Positions 25,282 to 33,339 of a stretch of DNA of 47,361 bases are shown piece by piece. The position numbers and the translations under genes were made by a program. The first letter of the stretch is position 1. The number at the start of each line of letters is the position of its first letter. The DNA comes from Lachnospiraceae bacterium. Its GTDB lineage: Bacteria > Bacillota > Clostridia > Lachnospirales > Lachnospiraceae. The DNA lies in NCBI GenBank assembly GCA_017513005.1, contig JAFWDM010000130.1, forward strand, positions 1-47,361, given 5' to 3'. The notes under the pieces were generated by a model that did no database searches, was not told the DNA's origin, and saw only the letters and a list, made by a program, of their open reading frames with translations.

Positions 25282-25329
25282 AAAGAGGCTGCACATGCGC
25301 CGGAATCTCCGGCACAGTACAGCCTCTTT
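25282..25329. terminator. Terminator after the LOG gene
   Basis: AAAGAGGCTG (25282-25291) pairs with CAGCCTCTTT (25320-25329), with an inner CCGGA/TCCGG stem. The A-rich and T-rich sides suggest it can act in both directions. Confidence 0.8.
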
Positions 25330-25384
25330 ATGATCGTACAGATGATCATACAGCCTTTTTTCTGTTTTCGTTCTCTGATGGCAA

Positions 25385-25547
25385 AGGATCAGGTTCCCGG
25401 TGTCGGGCTTCTTTCCATGCGCCGGAGGATCAGGTTCCCGATGTCGGGCTTCTTTCCATGCACCGGAGGATCAGGTTCCCGGTGTCAGGTCCCTTTCCAT
25501 GCACCGGAGGATCAGGTTCCGCCGGCAGGTTCCTGCCCATGCCCCGG
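25385..25547. repeat. Four tandem 41-bp repeats between LOG gene and serA
   Basis: Units begin at 25385, 25426, 25467 and 25508, a strict 41-base period; each starts AGGATCAGGTTCC. The first three are nearly identical and the fourth is degenerate and one base shorter. There are no spacers, so this is not a CRISPR. The rest of this 320-base stretch holds the terminator at 25282-25329 and no gene. Confidence 0.9.
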
Positions 25548-25592
25548 CAGGGCCCGGACAAACGCTTTACCGGCCTTCCCGGCCCGGATCGA

Positions 25593-26765
25593 TCATTCCG
25601 CCCTGCAGATCTCGCGGACGCGGAAGACGCCGGGGATATTGCGGATCTCTTCGAGAAGCGCTGCAGCGGGAGCGCTGTCGAGATCGAACATGGTATATTC
25701 TACTTCTCCTCTGGATTTGCTCGTCATGCTGGCGATATTGGTCTCAGAGCTTCCGATGATGCTGGTAAGCTTCGTGATCATGTTCGCCTTGTTCTCGTGG
25801 AAGACGCTGATGCGGTTGCCCGTCTCACAGGTACCCAGGTCGCAGTTGGGGTAATTCACGCTGTTTTTGATATTTCCGTTCTCGAGATAATCGGAGATCT
25901 CCTCCACGGCCATGACTGCGCAGTTGTCCTCGGCTTCTTCCGTGGAAGCGCCCAGATGAGGGATGGTGATGCAGCCGCGGCGGCCCGCTACCGTGGAATT
26001 CGGGAAATCCGAGACGTAGCGGCGGATCTTGCCGGCGCGCAGGGCGAGCACGACAGCCTCCTCATCGACCAGGGAGTCACGCGCCATATTGATCAGGATG
26101 ACGCCCGTCTTCATCAGGGCGATCGCATGCTCGTCGATCATACCCTTTGTGGAGGGAAGGGCCGGCACATGGATCGTGATATAGTCGCAGACATCATAGA
26201 TGTCTTCGATCCGCATGACATGCGTGATGCGGCTGGAAAGGTGCCAGGCGGAATCCACGGAGACATAGGGGTCATAGCCATAGACCTGCATACCCAGGTT
26301 CACAGCAGTATTTGCGACCTGGACACCGATCGCACCCAGACCGATGATCCCGATCTTCTTGCCCTGGAGCTCCGTGCCGGCAAAGCGCTTTTTCTCTTTT
26401 TCGGCGATCTTCGCGATGTCCTCATTGTTCCAGTTTGCGCGCACCCAGTCGACGCCCTCGACGATGTCGCGGGAAGCCAGCAGCATGCCGGCGAAGACCA
26501 GCTCCTTGACGCCGTTTGCATTGGCCCCGGGGGTGTTGAAGACGACGATTCCCTTTTTTGCAAGGTCCTCGATCGGGATATTGTTCACGCCGGCGCCCGC
26601 GCGCGCGATCGCGAGCAGATCATCGGAAAAATCCATTCCGTGCATGGAGGCGCTTCGAACGAGAATGCCGTTCGCCTCCTGCAGATCCTCTGTCACCTCA
26701 TAAATGTCTGAGAACTTATCAAGTCCTTTCTGTGAAATATTATTCAGGCAGGCATATTTATACAT
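25593..26765 (-). CDS. serA: D-3-phosphoglycerate dehydrogenase
   Basis: Catalyses the NAD-dependent oxidation of 3-phosphoglycerate, the first step of serine synthesis. The 390-residue protein has the substrate-binding part at both ends of the core. The NAD fold motif is GIIGLGAIG. The catalytic set is an Arg in INMARDSLVDE, a Glu downstream and the His in IPHLGAST. The C-terminal 75 residues form an ACT domain (SVFHENKANMITKLTSII), which in some homologues binds serine; feedback control here is not shown. AAAGAGGAA precedes the start. It lies 47 bases downstream of apt in the same direction, so the two are probably cotranscribed. Confidence 0.94.
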   Translation of the reverse strand: MYKYACLNNISQKGLDKFSDIYEVTEDLQEANGILVRSASMHGMDFSDDLLAIARAGAGVNNIPIEDLAKKGIVVFNTPGANANGVKELVFAGMLLASRDIVEGVDWVRANWNNEDIAKIAEKEKKRFAGTELQGKKIGIIGLGAIGVQVANTAVNLGMQVYGYDPYVSVDSAWHLSSRITHVMRIEDIYDVCDYITIHVPALPSTKGMIDEHAIALMKTGVILINMARDSLVDEEAVVLALRAGKIRRYVSDFPNSTVAGRRGCITIPHLGASTEEAEDNCAVMAVEEISDYLENGNIKNSVNYPNCDLGTCETGNRISVFHENKANMITKLTSIIGSSETNIASMTSKSRGEVEYTMFDLDSAPAAALLEEIRNIPGVFRVREICRAE

Positions 26766-26812
26766 CTTATTCCTCTTTCCTTCCTGTAAAAAAACAACTC
26801 CTGCTGCGCGGT

Positions 26813-27337
26813 TTACTTCCCCTCGTAGGCGATCACGCTGTCCACGCGGTATCCCTGCAGTCTGCTTCTGCCCTCGAGGCCCTTGAGTTCGATCATGACC
26901 AGGATCCCGGCGACTTCGCCGCCCAGCTTCTCGATGAGCTGCGCGCCCGCCCTGACCGTCCCGCCGGTCGCGAGCAGATCATCCACCAGAAGGACCTTCT
27001 GCCCGGGTTTGACAGCGTCCACATGGATCTCCAGCGTCGCCTTGCCGTATTCCAGATCATAGTCGACGGACTCTGTCTTCCAGGGGAGTTTGCCCTTCTT
27101 TCTGATCAGGACCAGAGGCTTATGCAGGTTATAGGCCATGGCTGCGCCATAGATAAAGCCGCGGGATTCCGCACCGGCGATCACATCGAAATCCAGATCC
27201 TTAACCTTCTCCTGCATCTCGTCGATCGCGATCTGCATGCCGTCGGCATCCTGGAAAACGGTCGTAATATCGCGGAACAGCACTCCCGGCTCCGGAAAAT
27301 CGGGGATCACGCGGATATAATCATCAAGTGACTTCAT
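26813..27337 (-). CDS. apt: Adenine phosphoribosyltransferase
   Basis: Converts adenine and PRPP to AMP. The start at 27337 (MKSLDDYIRVIPDFPEPG) is supported by AGGAGG seven bases upstream and gives 174 residues, the normal length. The PRPP loop is VLLVDDLLATGGT; the base-binding FRDITTVF and AGAESRGFIYG blocks are intact. It lies upstream of serA. A TTGCAG-N16-TATAAG promoter candidate is at 27435-27462. Together with xpt, udk and the nup genes it gives this region a broad salvage capacity. Confidence 0.95.
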   Translation of the reverse strand: MKSLDDYIRVIPDFPEPGVLFRDITTVFQDADGMQIAIDEMQEKVKDLDFDVIAGAESRGFIYGAAMAYNLHKPLVLIRKKGKLPWKTESVDYDLEYGKATLEIHVDAVKPGQKVLLVDDLLATGGTVRAGAQLIEKLGGEVAGILVMIELKGLEGRSRLQGYRVDSVIAYEGK

Positions 27338-27434
27338 TCTGCTACCTCCTGTTCTATACAGCCCTGACGTCCACAAAAGTCAGTAACCGCCTCTACTGTC
27401 TGCTGCAGTCTGCAAAGACCCGCATCGAAGTTAT

Positions 27435-27462
27435 CTTATAATAGTCACGGCAGGCACTGCAA
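27435..27462 (-). promoter_or_regulatory. Candidate apt-serA promoter
   Basis: On the minus strand TTGCAG (27457-27462) is followed after 16 bases by TATAAG (27435-27440). The match is moderate and the leader would be about 95 bases. Confidence 0.4.
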
Positions 27463-27580
27463 GCCTTTTTCCGGCAAAAAAAAGGGTGTGTACCGCAGTC
27501 AGTGCATTTTTATACATCTTTTAATACATACTGTGGCGGTATGCACATCCGGCAGCCCCCGGCCGGCTGCGCAGATCCTG

Positions 27581-28396
27581 TCATTTCTCCTGTACGCCTG
27601 CCCGCTCCCGGTAAACGGCGGCCACCCTGTTCGCCAGCGGGATCGCGTCCGTCAGTTCCGACACCATAAAGCACTCTGCGCAGAATTCATCCCGGTCCTC
27701 GAAGCCGTCCCGGCAGGCTGCAAACAGCTTCCGGATCCGCCGGTCTTTCAATACCCCGTACAGGTCCGCCAGCGCATGTCCCAGTTCATGTACCGTCAGG
27801 CGCCGGATATTCATACTCTCCTCCAGCTGCCGGATCGCCCGGACATCCGCAAACAGGGGGTCTTCCAGCGAAAGCGCATTGTGAGGTCCTTTTTCCATGC
27901 CGGCCGCCTCCGGAAAATGTCTTTTCCAGACCTGCGCAGCCTCCTCCCGGACCCTTTCCCGGATCTGTACCGGCGGGACCCCTGCACTTCGAAGCTCCTC
28001 CCACATGCGCGCCGCCATTCTGGAGAGTGCTGCAGTCACCTCATATTCCTGCAGGATCCGGTCGAGTTCCCCGGGAGACAGGTCCGACGGCATCTTGGAA
28101 ACACGGATGTGATTGTAGGCGATGGAAAGCGTCGCACTGTTGAAGACCGCATTGTCCCTGCAGTCTCTGAAAACGCCGCGCTGTCTGCTCTCATACCGCG
28201 TCCCTTCCTCCATCCCGAAATCCCAGACTCCCGTGATCTCCAGCTCGGGAAAGCGCATGCGGTACGTGCGGATCAGTTCATAGATATAGCTTTGCTGGCC
28301 GCGGGAAAAGCCCTCTTCTCCCATCTGTGTAAAAAAGAAAGACGTACTGCCCCGGCCGGGCAGCGATAAGACCCCATTCATATTTATTTTCACCAT
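27581..28396 (-). CDS. Putative zinc metallopeptidase of unknown family
   Basis: A 271-residue protein without signal peptide or membrane segment. Its only clear feature is a zincin site, VHELGHALADLYG (H203, E204, H207), followed about 30 residues later by DEFCAECF, where E237 or E241 could be the third zinc ligand (gluzincin-like, as in anthrax lethal-factor-type domains). The N-terminal 180 residues are unrecognised. No toxin-delivery, phage or immunity gene is adjacent. It is transcribed divergently from comEC across an 89-base gap, with no obvious ribosome binding site before the ATG at 28396. Peptidase activity is inferred from the motif alone. Confidence 0.6.
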   Translation of the reverse strand: MVKINMNGVLSLPGRGSTSFFFTQMGEEGFSRGQQSYIYELIRTYRMRFPELEITGVWDFGMEEGTRYESRQRGVFRDCRDNAVFNSATLSIAYNHIRVSKMPSDLSPGELDRILQEYEVTAALSRMAARMWEELRSAGVPPVQIRERVREEAAQVWKRHFPEAAGMEKGPHNALSLEDPLFADVRAIRQLEESMNIRRLTVHELGHALADLYGVLKDRRIRKLFAACRDGFEDRDEFCAECFMVSELTDAIPLANRVAAVYRERAGVQEK

Positions 28397-28423
28397 TCAC
28401 ATACACCGAAAAAATGCTATAAT
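28396..28423 (+). promoter_or_regulatory. comEC promoter (TTCACA-N16-TATAAT, extended -10)
   Basis: TTCACA (28396-28401) and a perfect TATAAT (28418-28423) preceded by TGC form a good sigma-A promoter, with a leader of about 55 bases before comEC. Confidence 0.65.
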
Positions 28424-28485
28424 ACAGTTCAGCCGCACAGGAAAAGACCGACGTTTTTCGCATATCACGAAACGGAGGTGACTGT

Positions 28486-30891
28486 GTGATGTCCATCGAC
28501 AAAAAAAAGACCGGCAGGGTTTTCGGCACAGCTTTCCGGAGCGGGGGAGGCTGTTTTTTTGTGCGCAGACCCCTACTGGCCGTCCTCGTCTGCATGACAG
28601 CCGCTATATGGATCACCCTGATGCTTTTCCCGGTGTCCCTGCCTGATTATGAGCCCTGCAGGGGCAGTACAGCGACGCTGACCGGCACTGTCTGCCGGAC
28701 GGAGCAGAAGCTGGAGGGGGACAGGACTGTATGGCAGGTGCTGCTGTCCCGGGTTTTTGTCGAGGAGGCGGCAGAGACTCCCCTCCCGGCTCCCGGGCGC
28801 AGGGAACGCGTGCTCTGTATCATGGACCGGGAGCCGCGCATCGATCCGGGCGCCCGGGTGCGGGTCCGCGGAAAAGTTACGCCTTTTCAAAGGGCCATGA
28901 ACGAGGGCGAATTCGACGCGCGCATGTATTATCATATCCAGCGCATATCCTGGTCCCTTCGCGACGCAGAGATCCTCGCTGCCGGCGGGCAGGCAGCCCG
29001 CCTGGACAGCCTGCTCTATCATATCCGCAAAAAGATATCCGCGGGCGTCGACAGATGCTTTTCCCCGGAAAACGGTCCCATTGTAAAGGCAGTGCTCACA
29101 GGGGAAAAGGGGATGTTGGAGGAGGAGACAAAGGAGCTGTATCAGGGGGCAGGCATCATCCATATCCTGAGCATCAGCGGGCTGCATCTGTCCCTGATCG
29201 GAATGGGACTCTTCGCCCTGTCCGGCAGGATCAGGATCCTGCAAAAAGAGATCCCTCTCCCTGCCCGGGCGGCCTTTGCGCTCCTGTTTGTCTTCCTGTT
29301 TGGAAAAATGACCGGCCCGGGCACCTCCTCCTTCCGTGCATTTATTATGCTCTCCCTGTATATCACCGCAGGCGTGATCGGCAGGACCTACGACCTGCCG
29401 ACAGCCGCCGGGACCGCCGCCTTTCTGCTTCTGCTCGACCAGCCCCTGTACCTGTTTCACACGGGTTTTCAGTTTTCCTTTGCGGCTGTGTTTTCCATGG
29501 GGGTCCTGCTGCCAGCACTGCCGGGAGGCCTTCCGGGGAAATGCCTCAAAGCCCTCGCGATCCCTCTCGGCACCCTGCCGGTATATTTATGGGCTTACGG
29601 TACTTTTCCGGTCTGGTCGCTCCTTCTGAACCTGATCATCCTCCCGCTTATGCCGGCGCTGATGATCAGTGCCGCCGCAGCTGTCCTGATCGGCCTCCTT
29701 TTTCCTGCAGCCGGGATCATCACAGGCATCGCCGCCCTCCCGGCGGAATGGATCCTGGATCTGTACAGAATTCTGGCGGAGTCTGTGGAAAAGCTTCCCG
29801 TAAGCAGGATCGTCCCCGGAAGACCCGGCGGCCTGCAGACCCTGGTCTTTTACGCCATGCTCCTGTCCCTGGCAGCAGTTTCCGCCTGCCTGCAGATGCC
29901 GCACGTCCGCAGGAAGCTGGAAATGCCGCCGACAATGCACCTGCTGCAGAGCATGGACAACCGCCAGCGCAGAAATGCCGGCGCCCTTTGCGCCTTAATG
30001 TGGATCACAGCCGCCGTGCTGGTCCTGACTTTCCGACGCCCGCCTGCCTTTGAGATGGACGTCCTCTACGTGGGGCAGGGGGACGGGATCTATATCACCT
30101 GTGAGGGAAGGCACTATCTGATCGACGGGGGAAGCTCCTCCAAAAACGAGCTGGCAAAATACACGCTTCTTCCCTTTCTGCACAGCAGAGGAACAGGGTA
30201 TCTGGACGGGGTCATCCTGACCCATGAGGACATCGACCACTGCAGCGGCCTTCTGGAGCTTCTGGAAAGTGCCGCGGCAGGAAAACCGGCGCTCACGATC
30301 GGACACATCTATCTTCCACAGATCGCGGAAGCCTCCAAAGGGGAGAATTACAGAAAGATCGAGGAACTGGCTTTGCAGACACAAGTCCCTGTCTCCTATA
30401 TCAGCCGCGGCATGCGGCTGCGCGCCGACAGCCTGACACTGGACTGTCTGCACCCCGCCCCCGGAGCATTTTATGAAAGCGCAAATGAATACTCCACCAC
30501 CCTCCTCCTGCAGTACCGCTCCTTTTCCGCGCTTTTGACCGGCGACCTGGAGGGACAGGGGGAGAATGACCTTCTGGACTATCTGCGGGAGACAGCCGGA
30601 AAAGTCCCCTATACCGACCGGGAGATACGGGATCTCACCCTGCTCAAAGCGGCCCACCACGGTTCAAAATACGCGACTGGAGAGGATCTCCTGGATCTGG
30701 CTGCTCCGGACCTTGTCGTGATCTCCGCAGGCAGGAACAACCTCTACGGCCACCCGCATCCGGAACTTCTGGACAGGCTCGCAAAGACAGTCAGCGCAGA
30801 CTGCATCTACCGGACAGACCTGCAGGGGGAGATCTCGATCCGCCTGCGGCAGGACCGGTTCGAGATAAAAGGCTTCCTGCCGGACACCTGA
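28486..30891 (+). CDS. comEC: Competence DNA channel protein ComEC/Rec2
   Basis: Polytopic membrane protein of about 800 residues that carries single-stranded DNA across the membrane during natural transformation. An N-terminal membrane and OB-like region (DUF4131) is followed by the Competence domain (around residues 205-480, including GIIHILSISGLHLSLIG) and a C-terminal metallo-beta-lactamase-type nuclease domain. That domain carries H580, D582, D584 and H585 (THEDIDH), LLTGDLEGQ and AAHHGSKYAT. The start is GTG at 28486 or ATG at 28489, both behind GGAGGTG. No other competence genes lie in the window. A strong terminator follows. Confidence 0.95.
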   Translation: MMSIDKKKTGRVFGTAFRSGGGCFFVRRPLLAVLVCMTAAIWITLMLFPVSLPDYEPCRGSTATLTGTVCRTEQKLEGDRTVWQVLLSRVFVEEAAETPLPAPGRRERVLCIMDREPRIDPGARVRVRGKVTPFQRAMNEGEFDARMYYHIQRISWSLRDAEILAAGGQAARLDSLLYHIRKKISAGVDRCFSPENGPIVKAVLTGEKGMLEEETKELYQGAGIIHILSISGLHLSLIGMGLFALSGRIRILQKEIPLPARAAFALLFVFLFGKMTGPGTSSFRAFIMLSLYITAGVIGRTYDLPTAAGTAAFLLLLDQPLYLFHTGFQFSFAAVFSMGVLLPALPGGLPGKCLKALAIPLGTLPVYLWAYGTFPVWSLLLNLIILPLMPALMISAAAAVLIGLLFPAAGIITGIAALPAEWILDLYRILAESVEKLPVSRIVPGRPGGLQTLVFYAMLLSLAAVSACLQMPHVRRKLEMPPTMHLLQSMDNRQRRNAGALCALMWITAAVLVLTFRRPPAFEMDVLYVGQGDGIYITCEGRHYLIDGGSSSKNELAKYTLLPFLHSRGTGYLDGVILTHEDIDHCSGLLELLESAAAGKPALTIGHIYLPQIAEASKGENYRKIEELALQTQVPVSYISRGMRLRADSLTLDCLHPAPGAFYESANEYSTTLLLQYRSFSALLTGDLEGQGENDLLDYLRETAGKVPYTDREIRDLTLLKAAHHGSKYATGEDLLDLAAPDLVVISAGRNNLYGHPHPELLDRLAKTVSADCIYRTDLQGEISIRLRQDRFEIKGFLPDT

Positions 30892-30892
30892 A

Positions 30893-30940
30893 AAAAGGGG
30901 CTGCCACGCCATATTTCCGTGCGACAGCCCCTGTATTTTT
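30893..30940 (+). terminator. comEC terminator
   Basis: GGGGCTG (30897-30903) pairs with CAGCCCC (30925-30931), extended by inner pairs around a loop, and is followed by TGTATTTTT. Confidence 0.85.
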
Positions 30941-30956
30941 CCTTATTACGTATCTG

Positions 30957-31025
30957 TTCAGCACGTAGCGCCTCTGTCAGCCCTGGATGCCAGGTGCATA
31001 GCACCTGCAATTTGGGGGTGCTGAA
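30957..31025. other. Structured non-coding element, about 69 bases
   Basis: TTCAGCAC (30957-30964) pairs with GTGCTGAA (31018-31025), enclosing an inner hairpin CAGGTGC/GCACCTG and an alternative CCTGG/CCAGG pairing. It lies between the comEC terminator and the small GG-leader gene. It could be a small RNA, a palindromic repeat or part of the 3' region of the peptide gene. Confidence 0.45.
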
Positions 31026-31080
31026 TAATTACCTTATCTCTTATCCCTTCCGTTTTTCATCCGAACCACGCTGACAATAA

Positions 31081-31326
31081 TCAGAAAGAAAACCTTTCCG
31101 GCATGAAGACCCTGGAGATCACTTTCTCCATATCCTCCAGCGTCGCGTTTGGACATTTTTTCCGGAATTCCTCATCCTCCAGAAGCTTCTGCATCGACTG
31201 GACAGTCTGCGCCTGTGTATAGTACAGGCTGTTGCGATAGAGCCCGGCCCACTTGGCAATATACTCTTCCTCCTCCGCTGTCAGGGTACCGCCTGTCACC
31301 AGATCCAGATCTTTTTCGCTCAGCAT
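31081..31326 (-). CDS. Small peptide with double-glycine (bacteriocin-type) leader
   Basis: An 81-residue protein from the ATG at 31326, chosen because AAGGA lies six bases upstream; an ATG at 31359 would add 11 residues. The first 13 residues, MLSEKDLDLVTGG, match double-glycine leaders that C39-peptidase transporters cleave from bacteriocins, pheromones and RiPP precursors. The remaining 68 residues are acidic and helical with a single Cys (C58), unlike a typical cationic bacteriocin. No C39 transporter, modification enzyme or immunity gene is in the window, so processing in trans or chance similarity are both possible. It lies downstream of xpt, separated by about 180 bases. Confidence 0.6.
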   Translation of the reverse strand: MLSEKDLDLVTGGTLTAEEEEYIAKWAGLYRNSLYYTQAQTVQSMQKLLEDEEFRKKCPNATLEDMEKVISRVFMPERFSF

Positions 31327-31504
31327 TGTTTTTCCTTCGCCTGCATTTTTCCCGCTCATCCGTTCTTCCCTGTTTTTATGATCTGTACGACAGGACAGGT
31401 CTCCACGATCCTGTCCCTGGTCCGGGCCTGATGATTACAACCGGGGGCCGATCCCGCTTCCTGCTTTTCGCAGCAGGCGCCTTCCTGGTCCGGCCTGTTG
31501 GACT

Positions 31505-32086
31505 TCAGGCGTGCGGACGAAAGACAATCGTGCCGTCGTCCTCCATTTTGTCCACGATCGCCAGGCTGTAGAGGTCGTAGCCTGCTTCCCGCAGGAGCCT
31601 GCCCCCGTTCTGGAAGCCTTTTTCGATCGCAATGCCGATGCCGGCGACGCTGGCACCCGCCTGGCCGCAGATATCCAGAAGGCCCTGCACGGCCTTGCCG
31701 TTTGCCATGAAATCATCCACGATCAGCACGTTATCGTCCCCGTGCAGATACTGCCTGGAGAGCGTGACCACATTGTCGACATTGTATGTGTAGGAGTGCA
31801 CGATCGACGTGTAAAGATCCCCGTCCAGGTTCATACTGCGCGCCTTTTTGGCGAATACGACCGGGACTCCGAACATACGCGCGACAGGGAAGGCGACTGC
31901 GATGCCGGACGACTCCACGGTCAGGACCCTCGTGATCTTCTTCTCCCGGAAATGCGCATAAAACGCTTCTCCGATCTGCTCGAGGAGCGCAATATCCAGC
32001 TGGTGGTTCAGAAAACTGTCCACCTTCAGGATATCTCCTTCTCTGACCTGTCCGTCCCTGCTGATTCTTTCTTCCAGAAAATTCAT
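31505..32086 (-). CDS. xpt: Xanthine phosphoribosyltransferase
   Basis: Converts xanthine and PRPP to XMP. The 193-residue length and the motifs VESSGIAVAFPVA, AKKARSMNLDGDLY and the PRPP loop VLIVDDFMANG are typical of the Gram-positive Xpt family. GGGGGAGAG precedes the ATG. In many Firmicutes xpt is under a purine riboswitch; the 95-base leader here shows none. Instead the gap to trpS upstream holds copy 2 of a palindromic repeat. Transcription may come through from trpS or from an unseen promoter. Confidence 0.95.
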   Translation of the reverse strand: MNFLEERISRDGQVREGDILKVDSFLNHQLDIALLEQIGEAFYAHFREKKITRVLTVESSGIAVAFPVARMFGVPVVFAKKARSMNLDGDLYTSIVHSYTYNVDNVVTLSRQYLHGDDNVLIVDDFMANGKAVQGLLDICGQAGASVAGIGIAIEKGFQNGGRLLREAGYDLYSLAIVDKMEDDGTIVFRPHA

Positions 32087-32117
32087 GAAACTCTCCCCCT
32101 GATGAACTATTGTTACA

Positions 32118-32173
32118 GTACAGACCCACCTGAAGCCTCGAGGTGTTTTTCGCGGCTTTTTCGCGAAAAACCC
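32118..32173. repeat. Palindromic dispersed repeat, copy 2
   Basis: About 56 bases from GTACAG to AAAACCC, nearly identical to copy 1 at 18372-18426, with the same core TTTTTCGCGAAAAA. It lies nine bases after the trpS stop on the minus strand, in the same orientation relative to the upstream gene as copy 1. Confidence 0.8.
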
Positions 32174-32181
32174 GAGTGGAA

Positions 32182-33186
32182 CTATTTGAACTGATAGAAT
32201 CCGATCTTTTTGTAGACCTTGCGAAGTGTCTTATTGGCGATCCGGGACGCTTTCTCGGCACCTTCACGGTAAATGGAATCGAGATAGGCCTTGTCCGCGA
32301 TCAGGCGCTTCGCCTCCTCCCGGATCGGATTGAGGGTATCTACGACAGCTTCGCCCACAGCAGGCTTGAAGACCCCGTATCCCTTGCCCTCGAACTCCCG
32401 CTCGATCTCCTCGAAGCTCTTTCCGGTGATCGTGGAATAGATGTTCATCAGGTTCGCGACGCCGGGCTTGTTCTCCCTGTCGTAGCGCACACAGTTCTCC
32501 GTATCGGAATCCGTGATCGCGCGCTTGAATTTCTTCATGATGACATTGGGTTCATCCATCAGGAAGACGCATCCCTGGGGGATCGACTTGGACATCTTCG
32601 AGTCCGGCGTCGTCAGTCCATAGATGCGGGCGCCGACCTTACTGATGAAGGGCTCCGGCACCCGGAAGACTTCCCCGTAGATATTGTTGAAGCGGTTGGC
32701 GATATTTCTGCAGAGCTCCACATGCTGCTTCTGGTCCTCTCCGACCGGTACGTAGTGGGGCTGATAGAGCAGGATGTCCGCCGCCATGAGAGAAGGATAG
32801 GTGAACAGGCCGGCATTGATATTGTCCTTGTGCTTTTCCGACTTGTCCTTGAACTGGGTCATGCGGGTGAGTTCCCCGAACATGGTGTAGCAGTCGAGCA
32901 CCCAGCCCAGCTGCGCATGTGCAGGAACATGGGACTGCAGGAACAGTGTGTTTTTTTCCGGATCCAGGCCGCAGGCGATATAGATCGCCAGCATTTCCAG
33001 CGACCGGCGGCGCAGCTCCTTCGGATCCTGCCGGACCGTGATCGTGTGCATATCCGCCATAAAATAATAGCACTCATACTCATTGACCCGGTCCGCCCAG
33101 TTTTTGATCGCACCCAGATAATTTCCCAGATGCAGATCCCCGCTCGGCTGAATGCCCGAGAGCATGATCTTTTTTTCCTCACCCAT
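32182..33186 (-). CDS. trpS: Tryptophanyl-tRNA synthetase
   Basis: Class I aminoacyl-tRNA synthetase charging tRNA-Trp, 334 residues, the usual bacterial length. The HIGH-type motif is in PSGDLHLGNYLG (residues 14-25) and the KMSKS motif is present exactly in DSKMSKSIPQG near residue 200. AGGAGG lies upstream of the ATG. A TTGACC-N17-TACAAT promoter at 33237-33265 starts the transcript about 60 bases upstream, leaving no room for a T-box leader, so tRNA-sensing control is unlikely here. Copy 2 of a palindromic repeat follows the stop. Confidence 0.96.
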   Translation of the reverse strand: MGEEKKIMLSGIQPSGDLHLGNYLGAIKNWADRVNEYECYYFMADMHTITVRQDPKELRRRSLEMLAIYIACGLDPEKNTLFLQSHVPAHAQLGWVLDCYTMFGELTRMTQFKDKSEKHKDNINAGLFTYPSLMAADILLYQPHYVPVGEDQKQHVELCRNIANRFNNIYGEVFRVPEPFISKVGARIYGLTTPDSKMSKSIPQGCVFLMDEPNVIMKKFKRAITDSDTENCVRYDRENKPGVANLMNIYSTITGKSFEEIEREFEGKGYGVFKPAVGEAVVDTLNPIREEAKRLIADKAYLDSIYREGAEKASRIANKTLRKVYKKIGFYQFK

Positions 33187-33236
33187 ATTGAAAGTTTCCT
33201 CCTCTGCTAAGTTTCACTGCTGTTTTTTTATCTCAC

Positions 33237-33265
33237 ATTGTAGCCCGAACCGGAATCCCGGTCAA
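33237..33265 (-). promoter_or_regulatory. trpS promoter (TTGACC-N17-TACAAT)
   Basis: On the minus strand TTGACC (33260-33265) and TACAAT (33237-33242), each 5/6 matches, are exactly 17 bases apart. Confidence 0.75.
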
Positions 33266-33339
33266 GGCAGTGTGTCCATGGGAGTGCCGATCCTTATTCC
33301 TGTTATGGTTTCTGTTATGGTTTTGTAAGGAGTTCGCTG

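Noticed and set aside
25385..25547. Possible CRISPR array
   Set aside because: The 41-bp units are directly adjacent with no unique spacers, and no cas genes are present.
32087..32181. Purine riboswitch upstream of xpt
   Set aside because: The leader is short and lacks the conserved junction sequences; it holds a palindromic repeat instead.
33187..33339. T-box leader upstream of trpS
   Set aside because: The predicted promoter leaves only about 60 bases of leader and no T-box core sequence was seen.
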